Assembly (NCBI GenBank): GCA_036522155.1 | Contig: DATDGI010000008.1 | Coordinates: 1 to 49,883, forward strand | Direction of reading: 5' to 3' | DNA length: 49,883 nt | Source: UBA9676 sp036522155 | Lineage (GTDB): Bacteria > Actinomycetota > Actinomycetes > Streptosporangiales > Streptosporangiaceae | Shown here: in pieces, positions 25,381-33,271 of the stretch | Position numbering within the stretch: position 1 is the first letter of the stretch | How the letters are laid out: every line of letters begins with the position of its first letter | Made by a program: the position numbers and the translations under genes | The notes under the pieces: model-generated | What the model saw: the letters and a program-made list of their open reading frames with translations, nothing else | Told to the model about the DNA's origin: nothing | Databases searched by the model: none

Positions 25381-25406
25381 GTATAGCACCGCCTCCGCCC
25401 CGTCAA
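25380..25406 (-). promoter_or_regulatory. promoter of the GntR/ABC operon
   Basis: On the minus strand TTGACG (25406-25401) and TATACT (25385-25380) are close to consensus, spaced 15 bp, which is short. The -10 touches the palindromic operator, so a bound repressor would block polymerase. Confidence 0.55.
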
Positions 25407-25545
25407 ACGAGCCATGGCACTGGCCCCCCCACTAGTCATGCAGGCGCCTGACCAGCGAGCGGAGCACAGCGCGCCGCGCGGCCACGCGCCGGCCCGATCA
25501 GCATCGCCACGATCACGGAACAGGGGAGCGCGGGCCGGGCCGGGG

Positions 25546-27630
25546 CTAGAAGCCGACAATGAGCGTGATGGTGCTGCCCTTGGGCGCCTGGCCGTTCGGG
25601 CTGTAGCTCACCACCGTGTGCAGCGGCCCGATCTGGTTGACGCTGACCGTGAAGCCGAGCCCCTGCAGGATGCGCGTGGCCTGGTCGACCTGCATGCCGT
25701 CCACGTTGGGGATATGCACCTGCGGCGGTCCGGGCGAGATCTTGATGATGATGACCTGGCCCGGGGCGAATGCACTGCCCGGGGGCAGCGACTGGTGGGT
25801 GACCGTCCCGGCGGGCAGGTCGCTGTGCTTGGCGGCGACCTCGTCGAGCTTGACCCCATTCGACTGGGCCCACTGCTCGGCCACCGCCACCGGCTGGCCG
25901 ACGAAGTCAGGCACCGGCGGCCCCGAACTGACCACCAGCGACACCGGCTGCGGCTGTGGCTGCATCGCCCCGGCCGCGGGGTCGGTGCTGAGGACGATGC
26001 CAGCCGGGATGGTGGCCGACGGTTCGGTCCTGATCTTGCCCAGGGTCAGCCCGGCGTGCCGCAGAGCCTGTTCGGCCGCGCTCAGGCCCTGCCCGGTCAC
26101 CTGCGGAACGGCGATCATGACCGGGCCGGCCGATGGGATCAGTTCGATCCGGCTGCCCTGGCCCACCCGGGCCCCGGCAGCCGGAACTGAGCGGATCACC
26201 TTGCCCTTGGCGACCTGGTTGTCCAGCAGCGCCTTGCCGGTGGTGACCTTGAAGCCAGCGGCGGTCAGCTCGGCCCGGGCGGTGGCCACGGTCATGCTGG
26301 CCACCGTCGGCACCGTGGAGTACCGCCCCGAGACGAGATACCAGCCCACCAGGCCGAGCACGAGGACCACGGCCAGGGCGGCGGCGAGATAGCCCAGCCT
26401 GCGGCTGAACAGCCATCCCTGCAGCCCCGGCCGGCGCGGGGAGTAGCGGGCCGGTGGGCCGTAGGGCCCGGCGGCGCCGCTCACGATCAGCGTGTGCTGG
26501 CTGCTAGCCGGGGGTTCGCCCCCGGCCAGGTATCCCGGCTGGAACTGGCTGGTGACCGATTCGGGCCGGGGTGCGCCGAACGACTGCCGGGCCGGTGGCG
26601 CCATCCCCGGGATCAGGTCATGCCCGGGCGGCGGCTGAGCGGGCCATCCCTGATCCGGCACGAACAGCCCGGCCGGCGGGGTGCTGCCGCTCACCGGCCC
26701 GGGACCGGCTGGCGCGGGCGGGTATCCCGCCAGCGGGGCCGGCGGGTAACCGGTGAGCACCGGCCCGGCCCCTAGCGCGTCCAGCGGCAGCCCGTGGCGG
26801 ACCCCGGTGATGGCGCGCAGGAACTGGCCCGCGTCGCCCGGCCGCAGCTCGGGGTCCCGGCTGGTCGCCATGGCCACCAGCGCGTCCAGGGCGGGCGGCA
26901 GCCCGGGCACGAGCGACGACGGCGGAGGCACGACCTCGCTGACGTGCTTGTGGGCCACCGCCAGCGGGGTCTCGCCGGTGTGCGGCTGCCGGCCGGTGAG
27001 CAGTTCGAAGAGCATCACCCCGGCCGCGTACACGTCGGTGCGCGCGTCGGCCGTGCCACCGGACACCTGCTCCGGCGCCAGGTAGGCGGCCGTGCCGATG
27101 ATCATGCCGCTCTTGGTCTGGCTGGCCTTGGCCACCATCCTGGCCAGCCCGAAGTCGGCCACCTTGACCGCCCCGGCGCTGGTGAGCAGGACGTTCTCGG
27201 GCTTGACGTCGCGATGGGCGATCCCGGCCTCGTGCGCGGCGGCCAGGCCGGCCAGCACGCCCTCCATGATGTCCAGCGCCTCACGCGGGCTCAGCATGCC
27301 GCGCTCGTTGAGCAGATCCCGCAGGGTCCGCCCGGGCACGTGCTCCATGGCCAGGTACAGCGTCCGCCCGTCCGCGCCTTGGTCGAAGACGGTGACCACG
27401 TTGGCATGAGACAGCCGGGCGACGGACCTGGCCTCGCCGACGAACCGGCGGACGAAGTCCTCGTCGTTGGCCAGCTCGGCATGCATGATCTTCAGCGCCA
27501 CCGTCCGGTCGAGCCGGGTGTCGGTGCCGAGGTAGACGGTCGCCATGCCACCGCGCGCGATCAGGGATTCGACCCGGTAGCGCCCATCGAGCAGCTGGCC
27601 GATGGGTGGGCGGGCGAGGGTCGTGTCCAT
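25546..27630 (-). CDS. Ser/Thr protein kinase with four PASTA domains (PknB/PknL-like)
   Basis: 694 aa. Kinase domain, residues about 17-275: GGMATVYLG glycine loop, VALKIM (ATP lysine), IAHRDVKPENVLL catalytic loop, DFGLARM, activation loop KASQTKSGMIIGTAAYLAPEQ with possible autophosphorylation Thr/Ser. A Pro-rich juxtamembrane linker of about 130 residues, one membrane helix (LGYLAAALAVVLVLGLVGWYLV) and four PASTA domains of about 65 residues follow. PASTA domains bind muropeptides or lipid II, so it links wall state to intracellular phosphorylation. The activation loop resembles PknL, whose known substrate Rv2175c has a homologue at 29255. TAGAAT at 27639-27644 on the minus strand suggests a nearly leaderless transcript. 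Confidence 0.92.
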   Translation of the reverse strand: MDTTLARPPIGQLLDGRYRVESLIARGGMATVYLGTDTRLDRTVALKIMHAELANDEDFVRRFVGEARSVARLSHANVVTVFDQGADGRTLYLAMEHVPGRTLRDLLNERGMLSPREALDIMEGVLAGLAAAHEAGIAHRDVKPENVLLTSAGAVKVADFGLARMVAKASQTKSGMIIGTAAYLAPEQVSGGTADARTDVYAAGVMLFELLTGRQPHTGETPLAVAHKHVSEVVPPPSSLVPGLPPALDALVAMATSRDPELRPGDAGQFLRAITGVRHGLPLDALGAGPVLTGYPPAPLAGYPPAPAGPGPVSGSTPPAGLFVPDQGWPAQPPPGHDLIPGMAPPARQSFGAPRPESVTSQFQPGYLAGGEPPASSQHTLIVSGAAGPYGPPARYSPRRPGLQGWLFSRRLGYLAAALAVVLVLGLVGWYLVSGRYSTVPTVASMTVATARAELTAAGFKVTTGKALLDNQVAKGKVIRSVPAAGARVGQGSRIELIPSAGPVMIAVPQVTGQGLSAAEQALRHAGLTLGKIRTEPSATIPAGIVLSTDPAAGAMQPQPQPVSLVVSSGPPVPDFVGQPVAVAEQWAQSNGVKLDEVAAKHSDLPAGTVTHQSLPPGSAFAPGQVIIIKISPGPPQVHIPNVDGMQVDQATRILQGLGFTVSVNQIGPLHTVVSYSPNGQAPKGSTITLIVGF

Positions 27631-27638
27631 CGGGAATG

Positions 27639-27644
27639 ATTCTA
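27639..27644 (-). promoter_or_regulatory. -10-like hexamer for the PASTA kinase gene
   Basis: TAGAAT on the minus strand lies 8 nt before the ATG at 27630, placing the transcript start about 2 nt upstream of the start codon. No ribosome binding site is visible, consistent with a leaderless mRNA. No clear -35 element. Confidence 0.4.
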
Positions 27645-27772
27645 GGCGTGGCCACAGGTTTCAGCCTGCGAACGCCGTTAAGCTGTCCGCTCGCCACGGG
27701 GGGTGACCGGGCCCGGCAGATACCGCCCGGCCAGGCCGGCGGCGGGCGGGGTGTCCCTTAACGTAGGTGCTC

Positions 27773-29029
27773 GTGCGGATCGAGCGGGTGGTGATCGCGG
27801 GCGCGGGCCTGGCCGGGCTGCGGACGGCCGAGGAGCTGCGGGGGAGGGGTTACCCCGGCGCGATCACCATGGTCGGTGCCGAGCCGTGGCCGCCCTATGA
27901 CCGCCCGCCGCTGACCAAGAAGTTCATGACCGGCCAGCTCGACGACACGTCGCTGGCCGCGGACCCGGCCGCGCTCCGGCTTGACCTGCGGCTGGGGGAG
28001 CCGGCCACCAGCCTGGACGCGGGGGTGCTGCGCACCGGCCAGGGTGAATACCGCTTCGACGCGCTGGTGCTGGCCACCGGGGCCGCCCCGCTCCGCTTGC
28101 CGGGCAGCGGGCGGCAGCGTGTCCTGCGCACCTTCGACGACGCCTGGGCGCTGCGCGACGCGTTGCGGCCCGGCGTCCGGCTGGCCGTGGTCGGGGCCGG
28201 CTGGATCGGCGCCGAACTGGCCACCACGGCCGCGGGCCGGGGCTGCCAGGTCACCGTGGTGGAGGCGGGTGCCGCCCCGCTCGCGGGGGCGATCGGGGCC
28301 GAGGCCGGGTCGCGGACCGGGCCCTGGTACGCGGAGGCGGGGGTGGACCTGCGCCTGGGCCAGCCGGTCGCGTCGGTGGAGGATGGTGGCCTCGCGCTGC
28401 CGGGCGGGGGGTGGCTGGCGGCCGACGTGGTCGTCACCGCGATCGGGGTCAGGCCGCAGCTGGACTGGCTGGCCGGCTCGGCGGTGATGGTGCAGAACGG
28501 CGTCGAGGTGGACGGGCAGTTGCGCACGTCGGTGCCGGGCGTGTACGCCGCCGGGGACTGTTCGGCTTTCTTGTCCGCCCGCTACCAGCGCCGGCTGCGG
28601 GTCGAGCACTGGGACAACGCGCTGCACGCGCCGGAGGTGGTCGCGGCCGGGATCGTCGGCGAGCAAGGGATCTACGATCCGGTCCCGTATTTCTGGTCGG
28701 AGCAGTTCGGCCGGATGGTCCAGTACGCCGGGCACCACACCGGCGCGGACCGGCTGGTGTGGCGGGGTGATCCGGCCGGCCCGGACTGGGCGGCCTGCTG
28801 GCTGGCCGGGAGCACCGCCGGGGACCGGCTGGTGGCCGTGCTCACGGTGGACCGCCCGCGCGATCTGGTCCAGGGACGCCGGGTCATCGCCGCGGGCGGG
28901 GCGATCGACCTCGCCCGGCTGGCCGATCCGGCCATCGCCATCCGCGACGCGGCGGCAGGTTCCGGGGCCGGATCTGCTCCCGATCGTGACCCGGCCCCGG
29001 AGTCCGGCTTGCCTGCGCCCCCGCAATGA
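27773..29029 (+). CDS. NAD(P)/FAD-dependent oxidoreductase (ferredoxin-reductase-like)
   Basis: 418 aa. N-terminal FAD-binding VVIAGAGLAGLRTAEELR, then YDRPPLTKKFMTG, the conserved proline segment of rubredoxin/ferredoxin reductases. LVLATGAAPL comes before the second dinucleotide fold VVGAGWIGAELATTAAGRG, then GVYAAGDCSAF near residue 260. The VEHWDNALHAPEVVAAGI and PYFWSEQFG segments are typical of BphA4-like ferredoxin reductases serving P450 or dioxygenase systems. No ferredoxin or P450 gene is adjacent, so the partner is unknown. GTG 27773 is preferred because TAACGT at 27759-27764 lies 8 nt upstream (leaderless pattern); GTG 27767 is possible. It is divergent from the kinase. Confidence 0.88.
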   Translation: MRIERVVIAGAGLAGLRTAEELRGRGYPGAITMVGAEPWPPYDRPPLTKKFMTGQLDDTSLAADPAALRLDLRLGEPATSLDAGVLRTGQGEYRFDALVLATGAAPLRLPGSGRQRVLRTFDDAWALRDALRPGVRLAVVGAGWIGAELATTAAGRGCQVTVVEAGAAPLAGAIGAEAGSRTGPWYAEAGVDLRLGQPVASVEDGGLALPGGGWLAADVVVTAIGVRPQLDWLAGSAVMVQNGVEVDGQLRTSVPGVYAAGDCSAFLSARYQRRLRVEHWDNALHAPEVVAAGIVGEQGIYDPVPYFWSEQFGRMVQYAGHHTGADRLVWRGDPAGPDWAACWLAGSTAGDRLVAVLTVDRPRDLVQGRRVIAAGGAIDLARLADPAIAIRDAAAGSGAGSAPDRDPAPESGLPAPPQ

Positions 29030-29254
29030 CGGGCGTGCTGGCCAGGCTGCCCCCGAGACAGCCGGACGGCCCGCCGCGCAGGCACGTGCGTGTGCCGGAG
29101 GATGAGACTAGCATGGCGCCAACCAGCCAGTCTTTATCTTCTCTATACCCTGACAAAGACCCCCCTTTACCCGAAGCCCGGATCTCCCCGGTGACGCGAC
29201 GGTGAACGGTGTGGGGGTGTTTGCCCCGCCGTCTCATGTGGGACATTCGGAGAT

Positions 29255-29617
29255 GTGGCACAGATCGACCCCCTGGCCGACACCCTCGTCGGTGATTGGC
29301 TCAGCCTCCCTGAGGTAGCCGCCCGCCTCGGCTTCCCGCCGGGCCGGATCCGGCAACTGCTCCGTGACCGCAAGCTGATCGCGGTCCAGCGCCCCGACGG
29401 CACGATGGGCGTACCCGCCGCCTTCCTGGACGGCAACCAGATCATCAAGGGCCTGCACGGGACGCTCACGGTGCTTTTCGACTGCGGCTTCGATGAGCCG
29501 GAGTCGATGCGCTGGCTGTTCACGGCCGATGACTCGCTGCCCGGCACGCCGATCCAGGCGATGACCGAGCGCCGATGCACCGAAGTGAACCGTCTGGCGC
29601 AGGCTCTGGCCCTCTGA
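29255..29617 (+). CDS. Rv2175c-like winged-helix DNA-binding protein
   Basis: 120 aa. The N-terminal half is a MerR-like helix-turn-helix (WLSLPEVAARLGFPPGRIRQLLRDRKLIAV). The C-terminal half, IKGLHGTLTVLFDCGFDEPESMRWLF, matches the distinctive C-terminal domain of Mycobacterium tuberculosis Rv2175c. Rv2175c is a DNA-binding protein that the kinase PknL phosphorylates near its N-terminus, reducing DNA binding. The N-terminus here is short; a candidate phospho-acceptor is Thr10 in MAQIDPLADTLVGD. GTG 29255 is the only in-frame start, with GGAG only 2 nt away, so translation initiation is unusual. Target genes are unknown. Confidence 0.82.
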   Translation: MAQIDPLADTLVGDWLSLPEVAARLGFPPGRIRQLLRDRKLIAVQRPDGTMGVPAAFLDGNQIIKGLHGTLTVLFDCGFDEPESMRWLFTADDSLPGTPIQAMTERRCTEVNRLAQALAL

Positions 29618-29706
29618 CCCGCCGCTCTCACCCCTAAGCAGCACCGCGGTTGCGCCGTGCCCGCGTTACCCAGCAGCGGCACGGCGGTTGCACCGTGCGC
29701 GCGGGC

Positions 29707-30777
29707 TCAGTCGTGGCGGGCGGTGGCGGCCACGGCCAGTTCGGCCAGCGCCTTCCTGGCCTCGCTGCTGACCGGCGCCTGCGCGAGCGCCGCGACCGCC
29801 TCACCCACATGCTGATCGATCATCGACTCGCACGCGGACAGCGCACCGGTTTCGGTGATCACGGCCCGCACCTCGGCCGCTCCCGCGTCATCCAGCCCGG
29901 GATCACCGAGCCGCTGGTCGATGATCCGCGCCTGCCCCGCGCTGGCCCGGGCCCTGGCGATCGCGAGCAGCACCGTCCGCTTGCCCTCCCGCACGTCGTC
30001 GCTGGCCGGCTTCCCGGTCTGGGCCGGATCCCCGAAGACGCCGAGGATGTCGTCGCGGAGCTGGAAGGCAACCCCGAGCGGGAGGCCGTAGGCGGAGTAG
30101 GCGGCCGGGACCGGCCCGTCCGGCTGGCCGGCCAGGGCCGCGCCCAGGTGCAGCGGCCGCTCGATCGTGTATTTGGCGGTCTTGTACCTGACCACGCGCA
30201 GCGCGCTGGCCACGGTCCCGTCCCCGGCGGCCTGGCCGAGCACGTCCAGGTACTGGCCGGCCATCACCTCGGTCCGCATCAGATCCAGCACCGGCTGCCC
30301 CCGCCGCAGCGTGGCCGGTGGCAGGCCGCTGCCGTGGAACATCGCGTCGGTCCACGCCAGCAGCAGGTCGCCAAGCAGGATGGCGGCGCTGACCCCGAAC
30401 GACTCCGGCGAGCCACGCCACCCCTGCGCGGCATGGCGGTCGGCGAACATCCGGTGCAGCGACGGCCGTCCCCGGCGGGTGTCGCTGCCGTCCATGACGT
30501 CGTCATGCACCAGCGCGCCCGCGTGCAGCAGTTCCAGGGACGCGGCCGCGGCCAGGATCGGCGGGCAGTCGTCCCCGCCCGCCCCGCGCCAGCCCCAGTA
30601 GCAGAACGCCGGCCGCAGCCGCTTCCCGGCCGCCAGCAGCTCGGTCAGCGCCGCCAGCCCGGGCAGCAGTTCCTCGCCGGCCGCCAGCAGCACCTCACGC
30701 TGCTGGTCCAGGAAGTCGCGCAGGGCACACCCCACCCGGTCACGGATATGACCGAGGTCGGCCGGATCGCTGCGCAT
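29707..30777 (-). CDS. polyprenyl diphosphate synthase (GGPP/IdsA-like)
   Basis: 356 aa, ATG 30777 (an upstream in-frame start at 30810 is less likely). The first Asp-rich motif is HDDVMDGSDTRRG at residues 91-103. The second is VAFQLRDDILGVFGDPAQTGKPASDD. These bind the Mg-diphosphate of the allylic substrate. GKRLRPAFCYW near residue 51 and MRTEVMAGQYLD complete the trans-isoprenyl synthase pattern. The residues before the first motif (LLHAGALV) lack a bulky aromatic pair, suggesting a C20 or longer product such as GGPP. It may supply carotenoids, menaquinone or lipid carriers. It is divergent from metF, as in mycobacteria (idsA2 region). Confidence 0.87.
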   Translation of the reverse strand: MRSDPADLGHIRDRVGCALRDFLDQQREVLLAAGEELLPGLAALTELLAAGKRLRPAFCYWGWRGAGGDDCPPILAAAASLELLHAGALVHDDVMDGSDTRRGRPSLHRMFADRHAAQGWRGSPESFGVSAAILLGDLLLAWTDAMFHGSGLPPATLRRGQPVLDLMRTEVMAGQYLDVLGQAAGDGTVASALRVVRYKTAKYTIERPLHLGAALAGQPDGPVPAAYSAYGLPLGVAFQLRDDILGVFGDPAQTGKPASDDVREGKRTVLLAIARARASAGQARIIDQRLGDPGLDDAGAAEVRAVITETGALSACESMIDQHVGEAVAALAQAPVSSEARKALAELAVAATARHD

Positions 30778-30844
30778 GAGCGCGAGACTAATCCCTGCCC
30801 GGCCCAGCACCGACCGGTGCCCGGGGCGCCGGGCCCACCGGCGC

Positions 30845-30850
30845 TAGCCT
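30845..30850 (+). promoter_or_regulatory. -10-like hexamer for metF
   Basis: TAGCCT lies 6 nt before the metF ATG with no ribosome binding site between them, a leaderless arrangement shared with several genes in the window. Confidence 0.4.
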
Positions 30851-30856
30851 GGGGCC

Positions 30857-31810
30857 ATGACACCCGGGCCGCTGCACCGCGCTCCCGCCATCCGCGACTT
30901 GCTCGCGGATGGACGTCAGTCGTTCTCCTTCGAGTTCATGCCGCCCAAGACCCGGGAGTCCGAACAGCAGCTCTGGCGGGCGATCCGGGCGCTGGAGCCG
31001 CTGCGCCCCACGTTCGTGTCGGTGACCTACGGGGCGGGCGGCTCGACCCGCGACCGGACCGTGCGGGTGACCGGCCGGATCGCCGAGGAGACCACGCTGA
31101 CGCCGGTCGGGCATCTCACCGCCGTCAGCCACTCGGTCGCCGAGCTCCGGCACGTCATCGGCTCGTATGCGGGCGTGGGGGTGCGCAACGTGCTGGCGCT
31201 GCGGGGCGACCCGCCCGGCGATCCGACGGGAGAATGGCTGCCCCACCCGCGCGGTCTGCACTACGCCTCGGAACTGGTCAGCCTGGTCAAGGCGGCCGGT
31301 GACTTCTGCGTCGGCGTGGGGGCGTTCCCTGAAGGGCACCCGCGCTCGCCCGACCTGGCCACCGACATCGAGCATTTCGTGCACAAATGCCGGGCGGGCG
31401 CCGGCTTCGCGATCACCCAGCTGTTCTTCTACGTCGAGGACTACCTGCGGCTGCGGGAGCGGGTCAGCGCGGCCGGCTGCGAGGTGCCGATCATCGCCGG
31501 CATCATGCCGGTGACCAGCATGCGGACGCTGGAGCGGGTGGTCGTTCTGTCCGGCGCGAAAATCCCGGCCAGCCTGGTGAGCCGGCTGGGCGCGGCCGAG
31601 AGCGACAAGGCGGCGATGCGCGAGATCGGGGTGGAGTACGCGGCGGGCATGTGCGAGCGCCTGCTGGCCGAGGGAGTTCCCGGCCTTCACTTCTATACGC
31701 TCAACGGCTCGCGCGCCACGCTCGACATCTACCGGTGGCTGGGGCTGGCGGAACGGGCTGCCGCCGACCGGGCGCCGGGCAGTGGCAGCACCGCTCCCAT
31801 GATCGCGTAG
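30857..31810 (+). CDS. metF: methylenetetrahydrofolate reductase
   Basis: 317 aa, FAD-dependent TIM-barrel enzyme reducing 5,10-methylene-THF to 5-methyl-THF for methionine synthesis. Recognisable segments are SFEFMPPKT at the N-terminus (catalytic Glu), FVSVTYGAGGSTRDRT, VLALRGDPP, FCVGVGAFPEGHP, FAITQLFFYVEDYLRL and PIIAGIMPV. The length is that of the single-domain bacterial enzyme. The last about 27 codons overlap the 3' end of the convergent GNAT gene by 82 bp. Its product feeds methionine synthase and hence SAM via the MetK encoded at 47252. Confidence 0.9.
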   Translation: MTPGPLHRAPAIRDLLADGRQSFSFEFMPPKTRESEQQLWRAIRALEPLRPTFVSVTYGAGGSTRDRTVRVTGRIAEETTLTPVGHLTAVSHSVAELRHVIGSYAGVGVRNVLALRGDPPGDPTGEWLPHPRGLHYASELVSLVKAAGDFCVGVGAFPEGHPRSPDLATDIEHFVHKCRAGAGFAITQLFFYVEDYLRLRERVSAAGCEVPIIAGIMPVTSMRTLERVVVLSGAKIPASLVSRLGAAESDKAAMREIGVEYAAGMCERLLAEGVPGLHFYTLNGSRATLDIYRWLGLAERAAADRAPGSGSTAPMIA

Positions 31811-32406
31811 CTGGAACTGGCCCCCGGGAAGCTGAACGAGGGCAGCAAACCGCCGAAACCGAGGCTCCGGTAGAGCCGGTGGGCCCGGGTGTGGCCGTGC
31901 GGGGTGGACAGCACCGCGGTGCGCTCCCTGAGCCCGGTGGTCAGGCGGTCGATCATCGCCCGGCCCGCGCCCCGGCCCTGATGCTCGGGGTGGACGTGCA
32001 CCTCGGCGACCTCGAAGCAGTCACCGAGCCACCAGTCCGCGGCCGCGCGCCCCCGTTCGGCGGCCAGGGTGCCGTAGACCACGTCGTGCCACCACTGGCC
32101 GGGCGCGCCGTGGAAGCCGTAGGCGAACCCGACCGGCCCGGCCGCTGGGCTGGCGGTGGCCCCGCTGCCGTGGCCGGCGCCGGATGAGTGCGGCGCGCCA
32201 GGCAGCTGCGGCGCGCCAGGCAGGTGCGGCACAGCCACCAGGCTGCGGAAGCCGGGATGGCCGGCATGGCGCTCCATGATGGCCAGGCGGCCGTGCAATT
32301 CGGCCGCTGGCGCGGCCATGGCATGGGCGTAGATCCACGTCAGCGTGTCCAGTTCGGCGATGAACTGAGCCGCGCTCAGTTCCCGCACCTCGGCTGCGTC
32401 GGGCAC
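31729..32406 (-). CDS. GNAT family N-acetyltransferase
   Basis: 225 aa, GTG 32406. The acetyl-CoA binding motif A is VAEVHVHPEHQGRGAGRAMIDRL (HPEHQGRGAGRA is the Q/RxxGxG/A loop), followed by TPHGHTRAHRLYRSLGFGG, the motif B helix with the usual Tyr near LYRSLGF. A Pro/Gly/Ser-rich insertion (HLPGAPQLPGAPHSSGAGHG) separates the first strands. A GNAT gene (Rv2170) is found near the same neighbours in mycobacteria, where it acetylates isocitrate dehydrogenase; that role is not readable here. The 3' end overlaps metF antisense by 82 bp; the extra tail after AIMGAVLPL is low-complexity and probably dispensable. Confidence 0.8.
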   Translation of the reverse strand: MPDAAEVRELSAAQFIAELDTLTWIYAHAMAAPAAELHGRLAIMERHAGHPGFRSLVAVPHLPGAPQLPGAPHSSGAGHGSGATASPAAGPVGFAYGFHGAPGQWWHDVVYGTLAAERGRAAADWWLGDCFEVAEVHVHPEHQGRGAGRAMIDRLTTGLRERTAVLSTPHGHTRAHRLYRSLGFGGLLPSFSFPGASSSYAIMGAVLPLPGARSAAARSASPSHR

Positions 32407-32473
32407 CCGGGTAGCGTACGCGACTCGGCGGCTCCGCAGGCGCGGCCAGAAATGTCAGACCCCCTGGCTACAT

Positions 32474-32519
32474 TCGAACATGGGTACAGCGGTGGACGCA
32501 GAGCCGAATCTGTGTTCGA
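32474..32519 (+). promoter_or_regulatory. LexA/SOS-box-like sites upstream of the HEPN-like gene
   Basis: Two sites resemble the actinobacterial SOS box TCGAAC-N4-GTTCGA. CCGAATCTGTGTTCGA at 32504-32519 matches 10 of 12 fixed positions with exact spacing. TCGAACATGGGTACAG at 32474-32489 has a perfect left half and a weak right half. The outer halves also form a 9-bp perfect inverted repeat (ATTCGAACA and TGTTCGAAT). They lie 117-162 bp before the HEPN-like gene start. Confidence 0.5.
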
Positions 32520-32635
32520 ATAGAACCGCGGCCCAAGCCCGGCGGCGCCACCCCCCAGCCGCCGGGCACCGGCCGGGCGGAGCGTGGGGAAGCGCGCCGC
32601 CCGGCCCGGGCGGCGCCGGGGAAGGGAGACGGCCC

Positions 32636-33145
32636 ATGAACGCGCTCGTGGAGGCACGGCCGGAGCAGGCCCGCCCGGGGCAGGCCCGGTCCGAGCAGAC
32701 ACGGCCGGCGCCTGCGCGGCCGGGGCCGGCGCGCTGCCGGATCGCGCCGACGGCGCTGGCCCTGCTGGAATCCGCGCGGCAGGGCCTGGCCAGCGCCGTG
32801 GACGAGACCGCCGCGAGCGGGCGTTACGTCGCCGCCCATCTCGCGGCCCTGCGCGCCGCCGCGGCCGTCGTCGCGGCGCGGCCGGCCCCGGGGACGGGCC
32901 GCCGCAAGGCACCCCGCAGCGTCTGGGAGCTCCTGCCGAAGGTGGAGCCGGCCCTGGCCGAATGGGCGGCATTCTTCGCGGCCGGGGCGGGCAAGCGGGC
33001 GGCCGCCGAGGCCGGCCTGCCACGGGCGGTTTCCAGCCGCGAAGCCGACGATCTGCTCCGGGACGCCGAGACTTTCCTGTCGCTGGTGGAGGAGGCGCTT
33101 GGCATGCCGTCCCAGGCCGCGCTGCCGCTGCGCAGTGTGGGCTAG
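32636..33145 (+). CDS. SAV_6107-type HEPN domain protein
   Basis: 169 aa. ATG 32636 follows GAAGGGAG at 32621. After a 35-residue Arg/Pro/Ala/Gln tail with repeated PEQARPGQARSEQ, the protein is all-helical: PTALALLESARQGLASAV, GRYVAAHLAALRAAAAVVAAR, VWELLPKVEPALAEWAAFFAAGAGKRAAAEAG and SREADDLLRDAETFLSLVEEAL. I recognise this as the actinobacterial SAV_6107 family, assigned to the HEPN superfamily. The canonical R-x4-6-H RNase motif is not evident, so nuclease activity is uncertain. In relatives it often neighbours an error-prone DNA polymerase; none is in this window, but SOS-box-like sites lie upstream. Confidence 0.75.
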   Translation: MNALVEARPEQARPGQARSEQTRPAPARPGPARCRIAPTALALLESARQGLASAVDETAASGRYVAAHLAALRAAAAVVAARPAPGTGRRKAPRSVWELLPKVEPALAEWAAFFAAGAGKRAAAEAGLPRAVSSREADDLLRDAETFLSLVEEALGMPSQAALPLRSVG

Positions 33146-33271
33146 CCGGGGACTGCTGCCAGCGGCGCCGTGCCGATAACGCCGGCCAGGCCGGGACTGG
33201 CTGGGCGGGGCTTGGAGGGCCGGAGCTAGGCGGCCGGGGGAGCAGGTCGGCCTGCCACCCCGGCCAGCGGC

